The notes below the pieces were generated by a model. It was given only the letters and a program-made list of their open reading frames with translations. It did not search any database and was not told the origin of the DNA. The translations under genes were made by a program, and so were the position numbers. A DNA stretch of 64,000 nt from Chinchilla lanigera (taxonomy: Eukaryota; Chordata; Mammalia; Rodentia; Chinchillidae): positions 4,264,701-4,328,700 of the forward strand of contig NW_004955517.1 of assembly GCF_000276665.1 (NCBI RefSeq), given 5' to 3'. Position 1 is the first letter of the stretch, and every line of letters begins with the position of its first letter. Below are positions 22,135 to 31,314 of the stretch, one piece after another.

Positions 22135-24025
22135 TCCCCTAAGGATCTTTCCAAGAAACACAATAGCTACCCTTTTTGAACTGGAGAAGGACAAAGGGGA
22201 TTGCTACTAACAGCAAAGAAGAGTGAGTGTTTTCCATATTGGTAGTAAAACACTAAGGACCACATAAATGTCTTAGCCCTCAATAGCTCGCATATTCACA
22301 CTAGAAAGTGGAAAGTGAGAATGGTGGAATCTGTTGGCAGTTTGTGAGTCACCCCAAGACAACTCCTTGAGAATGACAACTCTTTTCCAAGGAAGTGCTT
22401 ATCTCAAAATCTGTTCTGGCCAACACCACCATAAAAAAAAGACCCAGAGCAAGGTCCAGGAAGCAAGCCTACAGTTCTCTCTCCATCATTTTATTTCCTA
22501 CCAATAATACTATGCCCTGAAAGCAAAACTCTAATTCACCAGTTCCTACCACCCTGTAGCCACACCCTCTAGCCGGAAGCTCCACTTCCACACACCTCCC
22601 GGTCGTGAGCCTGTGCTCAGCGTCTCTGGGTACATCACCACAGCCACTACCACAGCCTGAGTGACCGCCCCCCTTCTCTGACTTACTGCCCGTTACTTGA
22701 AAACGCTGCCGTCCATCCACACTCCTTAGCAAACATTTCACTTTAACATCAGACTCACTCCTGGCCCAGAGGCACACAGCCAACAGAAGGGCCTCTGAAA
22801 GGCAGAAGGGGCCACAAGAAAGGCAGGCAGGTGGCATGAAGAGACTCCGTGAGTTCACCTGAAAGGAACACCTGCCTGCTCCACAACCTCCAGCAGCCTT
22901 CTAAAGACTCAACAGAAACCCTGCACCCTTTCACCTCCTCCTCACCCAGGACCACAGAAGTAGTATCAGTGATAGGCCTGTGAAGACTGGGCAGTCCTGT
23001 CCACTCCTGTGGCCTGGAAGGAGCTTTGCTCACTGAGAACCTCCTTTATTATCTCCCGGGGACTGCTCCAGCTGTGAGGTTCAAACAAAGCAACACTGAG
23101 GGTGAACCACCACTAAGTCATTTCACAGCAACCAAAGCCACCACTGGCCACCTTTCCTTCCTGCAGCCCTCCTTCACTCAGCATGTACTTGAGCTATAAA
23201 CTGAGTTTTGGGAAACTCACTCTTGCAGGAGCCCTAAGTGAATTAGTTAAGGGCACAAATGCCTCTACTTCCCAAATTTCCCCTCCTGCTGACCCCTGAA
23301 ATTCCCATGATGGGCTCACTAAAAAGCAACACTGCAGTATAAATCACGTGGCTGATTCATCGCTAACCCGCTCCCACGTAACCTATCACCGGGACAGGTG
23401 GCACTGCGGTGTATATCTAGATGCCCTCCCGAAGCGGGGCCTGGCTGGGAGAGGTGAGTCAGTGAGGAGCAGGGCCGGGAGCTTTCACCTCCTCCTTGGC
23501 TCCTCCCTCCTCTCTGTGCTTCCCGGCCTCCATGACGTTAGCAGCTTTCTTCCGTGAGACCCTTCCACCACGCGGCTTCTGCCTGAAGTCAGCAGACCAG
23601 CAAGGGCTGAAACGTCTCAAAGTGAGCCATAATACACCTCACTTCCTTTACGATGCAGAGGTCCGGCACTCTGTCCCAGTGAGAGCAAAGGGACTAAGAC
23701 ATGTGTTAAACATCTGATGTTTAACAACACAGAATCATATCAACCACGAGCTGATCATGGCTTACACTCTCATAGTCTGTGACAGTTGTGCGGGATCCGG
23801 AGGTGAAACCAACTGGACATGTCTTCCTGCAATCTGTGGCATGGGGTCAGAGCAGGATAAGGGGGTCGCTGTTCACCTCCCCCTACCTCACCCCATCTTC
23901 ACACTGCTTCAAATTAACCATGCCTTTTTCCCCAGACACAAATGATTAACCATCACCACGGACATTATGTCACCGGACGGTAACAGGGCAGCATCACGAG
24001 AGAAAAGTAAGGAGACTGGACCAGA
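22135..24025. other. No recognisable repeat; moderately GC-rich
   Basis: About 1.9 kb unassigned. 22540-22700 and 23340-23480 are locally CpG-bearing. Minus frames at 22469-22858 and 22755-23033 overlap each other in different registers and show no domain, so neither is called. Confidence 0.35.
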
Positions 24026-24027
24026 AC

Positions 24028-24168
24028 TGGGCATGGTGACGCGCTCCGGGAGGCTGAGGCAGAAGATCGCAAATGCGAGTCCAGACTAAACAATTTAACA
24101 AGACCCTGCCCGCACCCCCCAAAAAAGAAAAGGGCTGGCTTCAGTCCTCGATGCCAGTCCACCCCTCA
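24028..24168 (+). mobile_element. B1-ID dimeric SINE, shortened
   Basis: ACTGGGCATGGTGACGCGCT, GGGAGGCTGAGGCAGAAGAT, ACAAGACCCTGCCC, an A-rich linker, then an ID remnant GGGCTGGCTTCAGTCCTCGATG. The ID half is internally deleted. Confidence 0.75.
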
Positions 24169-24255
24169 AAAAGGGCAAGGGGAGCTAAACAAAAGGGGAA
24201 AATATATAAAAAAATTCTTCTTTGTCTTTCTTTCTAGCGCCTAACACACAGGCGA

Positions 24256-24313
24256 ACACATCACAGGCAGTTCCGAGTATACTTACACATCACAGGCCGT
24301 TTCGAGTATACTT
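24256..24313. repeat. 29-bp tandem duplication
   Basis: Two adjacent 29-base units begin ACACATCACAGGC and end GAGTATACTT. They differ at two positions (GCAGTTCC versus GCCGTTTC). The second unit starts at 24285. Confidence 0.95.
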
Positions 24314-24989
24314 ACAGCACTAAAGACAACGCAAAAATGGAAGTAACGGCTTAGCAGGAAGACTAGGGATTAGTCTGTCCATAAATCCTGGCTTATCACA
24401 ACTATCTAAACTTCAGATCTAAGGTATGAGCCCCCAAATCTTGGAACTGGTCCATTTTAGCTGGTGTTCTCTTCACTCAGGAATGTTTGAGCAAAGGGCA
24501 GAAAGATTTCACTTTGGCTTGGTTTACAATAAAGCTGCAAAACATTAAACCACACCTCACTTGACCTTAATAAACCCTGGACACAAAAGAACAGATTTAT
24601 TCCCTTCTTCCAGCTTCTCCCATTTGATTCTTTCATATTTTAAAGTTCTTTTAATGGCTTTCTACTGCATTCAGCAAATAAAGAATCCTCCCATTGATAA
24701 TTAAACACCTGCTAATTCCTACAAAGGCATTCTAAAATTAAAAAAAAAAAGTGAAGTGTCTGATGAATAAAACATCCCCTTCATCCCGCAGAGCTGAGTT
24801 CAAATAAAGGAAAATGGGTCATTAAATAAAACCTGTCAATTCTGTAAGACTTGGTTGTTGCAGTCACTGACCATATTTATACCTGGAGTACTTTGAGGTA
24901 AAAGGTTATACATTCAAATATTCATTGCCTCAAGAATGCCTGAAATAAGTCTTCTAAAGTCAGCAGTCACCATGACGAATAGAACACAG

Positions 24990-25425
24990 TTACAGTATTA
25001 TTATCTTTTAACTTTGTACTACGAAAATTTTCACATTCAAAGACAGTCCCCACATACACATTCCCTACCTTCAACACTTATCACACAGGGCACATCTTCC
25101 TTCTTTTTGCTCCAGCCCACTGCCTACTCCAACCAAATTATCTCAGGCAAATTCTAGACACTGTAATTTCCCCACAAGTAATTCAGCATCTGTCACTAAA
25201 GGATAAGGACTCTCTTTAACATATAATTCCAACACTCTTCTCTTGACTATGCTTAAAAAGTGACAATAATCCCATAAATTAGGTAACATCCAGTATCCAA
25301 ATCTCCCCATGTAGAAACACAAAGAAAGAAATTTCTGAAAACATTCATGTGTTCAAATCAGGACCCCAAATCCACACATTCCCTTGAGCCACAGGGCTCT
25401 TAAATTCCTTTTAATCCAAAGAGTC
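24990..25425. mobile_element. Possible old L1M-type 3' UTR remnant
   Basis: AATTATCTCAGGCAAATTCT, AGACACTGTAATTTCCCCAC, AAAGGATAAGGACTCTCTTT, AACATATAATTCCAACAC, ATCCAGTATCCAAATCTCCC run in the same order as a common mammalian L1-type 3' region. Family and strand are uncertain. Confidence 0.45.
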
Positions 25426-25429
25426 TCCT

Positions 25430-26950
25430 CTGTGTTTTAGTGCTTGATGAATTCACTGAATAAGTACAGCAACCTGAGTACAGAAGACCCCTCACCCTGG
25501 GTTTTGCTGATTGTATTTTAGGTGTATTATTTTACACTATGTTCTATCTCCAGCATTTGATCCAATTCAAACTGACTTAGTAATTTTTTCCAAAGAATAC
25601 CTCATAGATCACTGGTGGTCATGTGGCCCATGACCAATGTAAAATGCCTTTAATGAGTGTGCTGATCTGCATCCGTTCCTCTGCTCCATCGCTGTCCCCA
25701 CTTTGACTCCTGACATCACTGACAAGTTGAGAACCAGCCCACACCTTTGGCTCCCGGCTAGAGTGGCCATCTTACTCCCCAGCTGGGCTCAGGACTCTGA
25801 GACAGTTACTTTGGTGGATGAAGACAGAACCAACTGGGTATCACCTTTCTGGCTCACACGTCAGTGTTCCCAACCCCTGGGTGCAAGAGTTTCGGACATT
25901 AACACTCTGCTTGAAAAAGGAAACACTCCAGTCACCTACACACACCACATTCTGCCAAGATGGAAACCGCAACCCCTTACAGCTTATGTTAAATAAAAAG
26001 TGGAACTCTGGCTACCAAATCCCTTTTTAATGGCACGCCAGCAGGCAAATATTGATTTTCAAGCAATAAGCACTTTCTACTATCACTGCTGAGGGAGGGG
26101 AAAACAGCCTTTCGTTTTTGCTGCTGTCGGGATGGACAATTAGAATACAGAAAAATGCTTTTTTTAGTTTTTAAAAAGCTTTATCAGGAAATAGGCCACC
26201 GTAAAGTAATGCATCTATAAAGCAATAAAGAATGTCATCAGCTTTACCTTGCACTTGAATTACACTCTTCATTCCTATATAGCTGCGTTTCAATTATGCC
26301 TTTTATTTGAAGACAGCCCCTACAAACACACAGTGTCACCTACAAGTGATCCAAAAACCCCAACCCTGTCAGGACAGGGATGTTATTTATGTAATGCGTA
26401 AACTATGGTGTTTTACTGGGGAGGTAATGGGTCGCAGTGTCTGCATTCTTTTCAAAGGAAAAGAAAGTAGCTTTAAGACCAGTAGGTTCCAAATTTAAAG
26501 GGAGTTGAGGAAACCGCAAAGTGGAAAATTCAGCATTTTCGAATGTTTATGCACAGGATGTGACTTAAGCAAGTCCTACCTCGGTGAACTCACACTGGAG
26601 GCAGAAATGCTGAGTAGCACTGGTAAATATCCTGAGGCAGCCTGGCTTGGGCACTCTGTGCTGTGACATTCCAGGGCCCCACAGGCAGATGAGCTCACCA
26701 AAAGCACCAGCTGCCCCACAAGTTGTATGACTCTGACCACACCAGACATTTACTCTAAAGAATCTTAAAGAACGTGGAATAACCAACAGTAGAAGCCTGT
26801 ACTTCTCAGTCATGCCCTTGAAACATATCCAAGTGAATACCCAAACCCAAGAATCTCCTAAGAGCTGATAAAACTGCAACTTCAAATATAAAAAGCCTCT
26901 TTATTAGCTTTGAGATTGTAGAATCTTAGTATATAAAGGATAAGTCATTT
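25430..26950. other. No recognisable gene; mostly unassigned
   Basis: Short AT-rich blocks are present. AAAAAGCTTTATCAGGAAAT near 26172 might be a small L1M 3' UTR fragment. No exon signal convinces me. Confidence 0.3.
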
Positions 26951-26954
26951 ATAA

Positions 26955-27140
26955 ACAACATGGTGGAACACACCTATAATTCCAGCAGTCTGGGAGGGTC
27001 AGGGAAAAGGATCACAAGTTTGAGGACATCCTGGGCAACTCAGTAAATGTTGTGAAAGATACATACACACACACACACACAAAAGAACTGGGGATATATA
27101 CAGCTCAGTGAGAAATCCGAGTTCAATCATCTGAAGTGGG
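26955..27140 (+). mobile_element. B1-ID dimeric SINE with (CA)n linker
   Basis: The B1 half (ATGGTGGAACACACCTATAA, TTCCAGCAGTCTGGGAGG, CATCCTGGGCAACTCAG) is joined through an (AC)n run at 27065-27080 to an ID half (CTGGGGATATATACAGCTCA, CCGAGTTCAATCATCTGAAG). The linker A-tail has become a dinucleotide repeat. Confidence 0.8.
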
Positions 27141-27754
27141 GTGGGGCTTCATTTAAAAAACAGGGCATCTTTTTGGAGGGCAAGACAATTTTTTCATTGA
27201 AAACTATCTGAGTTACTTACAAGGAGATTCCATCATCAGAAAAAGACTGAAAGACTAAAGTTGCACTGGTAATATGTTACAAGAACACAGTTTACAGATT
27301 CAGCTGTGCCTCCCAAAAAAAGGTATATTGGAGTCCTAGGTCCAAGTACCATAGAATATGACCCTCTCTGGAAACAGGTCTTTACTGAGGCAATCAAGTT
27401 ACAAGAAGTCCTTAGGATGGATGATACAGGAACTGAATGGTATCCTCTAAAAAGAGGGTAAGTGGGCACAATAGTCAGGGAAGAAAAACAGGGACAGAGG
27501 AAGACACAGGAAAAGACAGCCATCTGTAGTCACGGAGAGGGATCTGGATGGATCCTTCTCTCCTACCCATCAAAATAAACCTTCTCTTCTATACCTCAAA
27601 ATAAACCAACCCTAACAACACTCTGATCATAGGTTCTAGCCTCCGGTACCCTGAGACAATAAACCAGCCACTCAGTTAACAGCACTTTGTAACAGCAACC
27701 CCAGCAAATTATCACATATACCTCTGCGCACTTGCTGGGTGATAATAATAAATT

Positions 27755-27887
27755 GAAATGAAAAGTATAGCTCAGCGGCAAAAGCGCCTGCCTGGCAAGC
27801 GCAAGGTCGTGAGTTTGGTTCCCGGTACCGGAGAAAAACAAAAAACAAAAAACAAAAAAAACAAAAAAAAAAAGAAATGAAAAGTAT
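27755..27887 (+). mobile_element. Young ID SINE, 5'-truncated, 14-bp target duplication
   Basis: The element at 27769-27873 starts within the tRNA-like region (AGCTCAGCGGCAAAAGCGCC) and continues TGCCTGGCAAGCGCAAGGTC, GGTTCCCGGTACCGGAG and an A-rich tail of CAAAAAA units. It is flanked by the perfect direct repeat GAAATGAAAAGTAT at 27755-27768 and 27874-27887. Truncation at the A box would leave it unable to be transcribed by Pol III from its own promoter. Confidence 0.95.
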
Positions 27888-27924
27888 TAGCTGTCAGTCA
27901 CAGCAGTGAACAGTTTGCATGTGC

Positions 27925-28015
27925 TGTTGCCGAGTCCTTACAGTGACCCAATGATGTGAGAGGTCATATCCTCGGTGTACAAAGGGGAAATCTAAGTTTT
28001 GGTAGCAGGAGCTGT
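27925..28015 (-). repeat. MIR SINE, antisense (tentative)
   Basis: GTCCTTACAGTGACCCAATG, GTGAGAGGTCATATCC and GTGTACAAAGGGGAAATCTAAG resemble reverse-complement MIR 3' half. Confidence 0.5.
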
Positions 28016-28267
28016 AGTCAGTGGCTGCTATCAGAGACCTATTAAAGGGGTTTAAATACTAACAGATGCTTTTCTCTCATATGACAAAACATCTGGGAGG
28101 AGGTGACTGTGGGTAGACAGCAGCTCAAAAATGCCTCCGCCTCTTCAATTCCCTTGGTTTTTCCCTCATGGTCCCAAAATGAGTGCGGAAGCCATCATCT
28201 CTATACTTCACACCTAAAATGCAAAATGTGAAACATCCAGAAGAACACACCTCCCACCTAATGAATC

Positions 28268-29072
28268 TGTTATGGTTTTATCCCACTAAAGACTCAAGCA
28301 CTCAGAGGGACTTTGGGGAAATGACCGGATTATGGGTATGCGATGATTATCAGTGGATTTGTCCAGTAATGACTTTATAGCTGAATGTGACATTGGAAGG
28401 TGTCTCCGTTACTTTTCTCACTACTGAGACTAAATACTTCACACCCAAAATTAAAGGACAGGTTTATTTTGGCTCACTGTTTGTACAGGTCTCAGTCCAT
28501 ATTTGGATGGCTCCAAGGAGGGAAGGCATGGCAGAGGGGCATTGTAGAGGAGAAACTGTCCATGACAGAGCAGGCAGGAGGTGGGGGAAGCAGCAAGCTT
28601 GGCTTTTTTCTACCCCTGTATATTCCATCCCAGCTGATTAACTGGGGCCCCACTCAGGGTGGGGCTTCCATTACGCACACCTAGAACTAAACTAAATCCA
28701 TTTAGACATCACACACCCTCAATCTACATTTACACACCCTAGATCCAACCACCTCTGGAAAACACCACTTACGAGTACATGAGGCTTTCAGAGCACAGCT
28801 AGACACAAGCCGCAACAGGAGGTGGGGCCTGCCTGGAGGAGGCAGGTTACAGGGAATGTGGCCTGAAAGGGTCCATCTCCCTCCTCCTCCTTTGATCTCT
28901 CTGCTTCCAGCAACCATGCCATGACCTGCTTCTCCTCTGCCATGCCACCCTGCCTTGGAGCCAGTTACGGATACACTGAAATCCCTACAAACTGGCAGCC
29001 AAAATAAACCTTTCCTCCTTAAGAGTCGTGGGTGTCTGTATTGTGTCTTAGCAAAACAAAGTAACTAAGACA
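28268..29072 (+). mobile_element. MaLR 5' LTR, interrupted
   Basis: The LTR is about 388 bp once the nested 417-bp LTR is discounted. It begins TGTTATGGTTTTATCCCAC, resumes after 28817 with GGAGGTGGGGCCTGCC, carries CCAAAATAAACCTTTCCTCC (polyadenylation signal near 29003) and ends AAGTAACTAAGACA. Confidence 0.85.
28401..28817 (+). mobile_element. ERVL-like solo LTR (family A) nested in MaLR LTR
   Basis: The copy begins TGTCTCCGTTACTTTTCTCA and ends CTAGACACAAGCCGCAACA. The host LTR sequence resumes exactly after it with a GAAGG / GGAGG near-duplicate flank. This clean interruption defines both termini of family A and shows it inserted after the MaLR element. Confidence 0.75.
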
Positions 29073-30636
29073 GATTTTAGTATCAGAGAAGTAGGATCTT
29101 GCTGTGACGCTATCTGACCATGCGGTTCAGAAGTCCTTGGAACTAGTTCGTAAGAGAAGTCTGGAAAGCTCTGGAGATGCCAGTTAGAGAAGCAGCCCTA
29201 GAATGTTATAACACAGCTTGATGGGAGATTCTGATTACAGCTCAGAAGACCGGGACAGTGACAGAAATGCAGCCAGTGAAAACCAGGCTCAGGAAGTTTT
29301 AGTTAGAACTGGCAGTTGGACTGCTAGCCACGTGTTATGCTCTGGTGGAAAAATCTCTCTATATTTTGTTCCTGTCCTGAGACTATGATGGGGCTGGGGA
29401 TTAAGAGCAGTAGATTTGATCTTGCTGAGAAAATTTCAAGACAGTCTAATGTTGACACAGTGTCATGCCTACTGTTGGGGACTTTTAGACAGCTTTACCT
29501 TGAGAATCAAGACCAAAAGTCACAGCTGAATGATACAAAGTTTTGAGTTTGGCCAGAAAGGAAGCACCAATAAAATTGGAACCTGCAAAGATAGAGAGTA
29601 GAAGAGAGTGTGGTTCAGTAAAGATTATCATTAAAAATGCAAGTACTTTGGATCTGGACAATACATAGGATGCCTTGAGGGCCTTAGAAGAATCAGAAAA
29701 ACTTCACCCTTTACAGACTCAAGAATGGAGAAGTGAAAACTGCTTTGAAGAGACAGCTCCAGGGGGCACAGTGCTCTAGAATGGCTACAGTCTAGGGAAT
29801 GAGAATTGATTCCCCAGGATCCAGTCCACCTTGCTCAGCCACCTAAAGAACTCAAAAGCCCTGCTCAAGCTGGTGGTAGACCTTGTCATCTTCCACTTGG
29901 CGCTAGTTTTATGTACATGTAGAATGCAACGGTTGTGGGTCAGAAAGGCTTCCCACCCAGATTTCAGAAGAAAGCCTAAAAGCCAACCAGTGTGCCCCTG
30001 AGAGGGCAGTAAGTGTTAAGCCAAAAGTGCAGTGGAGACCCCAGGAGGCTGGAGAAGCCAGGGAACACTGATCATCTGAGGGAGGCTGCGAAAGGTGAGC
30101 AAAGCCAGCCCAAGAGAGAAGCCCTGTGGGCTGCAGCCACTGGAAGGGCCGCAGAACCAAGATCACCAAACCCGTTAAGAGTTCACATCTCACCACAATT
30201 TGCCCCAGGTGCTGGACAAGGAGCTATAGGATTTAATGTTTGCCCTGCTGGATTTTGGTCTTGCTTTGGTGCCATTTCTGTCTACCCCAGTTCTTCTCCC
30301 TTTTGGATTTTTTAGTTTTCAGATGGGTTTTAGTTTTTAGTGCTGAGGACCAAACCCAGGGCTTCCAGCTTGCTAGGCAAGCATTCTACCACTGAGCTAA
30401 ATCCCCAACCCCTCCTGAATGGAAATGTTTGCCTTTGTATGTTGGCAGTGTTTAACTTTCTTTTGATTGTTATAGGGGCTCACAGCTAAGAGTCTGTCTT
30501 CAATTTCCGAGGACACCCTGGACTTGGACTTTGCAGCAATGCTGAAACTGTTAGGATTCTGGCAACTCTTAAAAACAGACTAAATGATTTTTGTGTAAAG
30601 GGAAGCATATGCATTGTTTGGGGGCCAGGGGCAGAA
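29073..30636 (+). mobile_element. MaLR internal region
   Basis: The region is colinear with 5419-6554, with conserved landmarks ACCCAGATTTCAGAAGAAAG, GTGCCCCTGAGAGGGCAGT, AATGTTTGCCCTGCTGGATT, GGGGCTCACAGCTAAGAGTC and GGACTTGGACTTTGCAGCAA. It resembles the non-coding internal part of THE1/MST elements. Open frames inside it are short. Confidence 0.8.
30330..30413 (-). mobile_element. ID SINE nested in MaLR internal region
   Basis: The plus strand reads AGTGCTGAGGACCAAACCCA, GGGCTTCCAGCTTGCTAGGC, AAGCATTCTACCACTGAGCT, AAATCCCCAACCCC, which is antisense ID. It is absent from the homologous position of the 5419-6554 copy. Confidence 0.92.
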
Positions 30637-31308
30637 TTTTATGGTTTATATGTAGCTGTACCCCCAAAGCCTCATGCACTCATAGGTAAGGCTTTGGGGA
30701 GGTGATCGGATTTTTAGGATGTGATACTTCTAAGTGGATTAGTCCACTGATGTTTTTATAGCTAAATGTGACGCTGAGAGCTGAATCCTGCTTGGAGGAG
30801 GTGGGTCACTAGGGGAATGGCCTGCAATGGTATACATCTCCTTTTCCTCCTTTGATCTCTCTCTGCAAAAAGGACAGTCTATGAAAAGGACAGTCCACAC
30901 TGAGCTCTTTGCCGCTGTGCTCTCTCTTGCACAATGGTCCACTTTCACCCAAACTTGCTTTGCAGAGCCTCTTCCTTTTCCTACCTTTATGAAACCTGAT
31001 AGAATAGAAAACTGGAATAGATCTTGGTTCTGTGGCCCTTCCAGTGGCTGGAATAGGATGAAACCTGGTAGAACCCGGCTACCATTTGCACTTAACCAAT
31101 TCTTAGCTCAAAACAGAAATAACCTGAAAACCAGCTCTAGGAGACTCCAGCACCCCAAAACCTAGTAGCAACATGAGTTATTTTTCCTCTGCCACGCTGC
31201 CCTACCTTGGGGCCAACAGATGACCGACTGAAACCTCTACAGATTGTGAGCCAAAACAAACCTTTCGCAAGAGTTGCGGGTGTCTGGTATTGTATCAAAA
31301 GTACAACA
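30637..31308 (+). mobile_element. MaLR 3' LTR with unexplained insert
   Basis: The LTR starts TTTATGGTTTATATGTAGCTG, runs to CTCCTTTGATCTCTCTCTGC (about 30866) and resumes near 31160 with TATTTTTCCTCTGCCACGCT through to GTACAACA. The ~290 bp between has no counterpart in the 5' LTR and matches no family I recognise. Confidence 0.8.
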
Positions 31309-31314
31309 AAATCC

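Larger units (their letters stand above)
28263..31313 (+). mobile_element. MaLR retrotransposon, nearly complete, with nested insertions
   Basis: Order: 5' LTR (28268-29072), non-coding internal region (29073-30636), 3' LTR (30637-31308). The two LTRs share their starts (TTATGGTTT), the TTTTATAGCTRAATGTGACG block, the CTGCCACGCTGCCCTACC / GCCATGCCACCCTGCC block and CCAAAAYAAACCTTTC. Flanks GAATC (28263-28267) and AAATC (31309-31313) are a likely 5-bp target duplication with one change. Nested inside are a solo LTR (28401-28817), an ID (30330-30413) and an unexplained ~290-bp insert (about 30867-31160). No gag, pol or env frame is present, as usual for MaLR. Confidence 0.85.
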
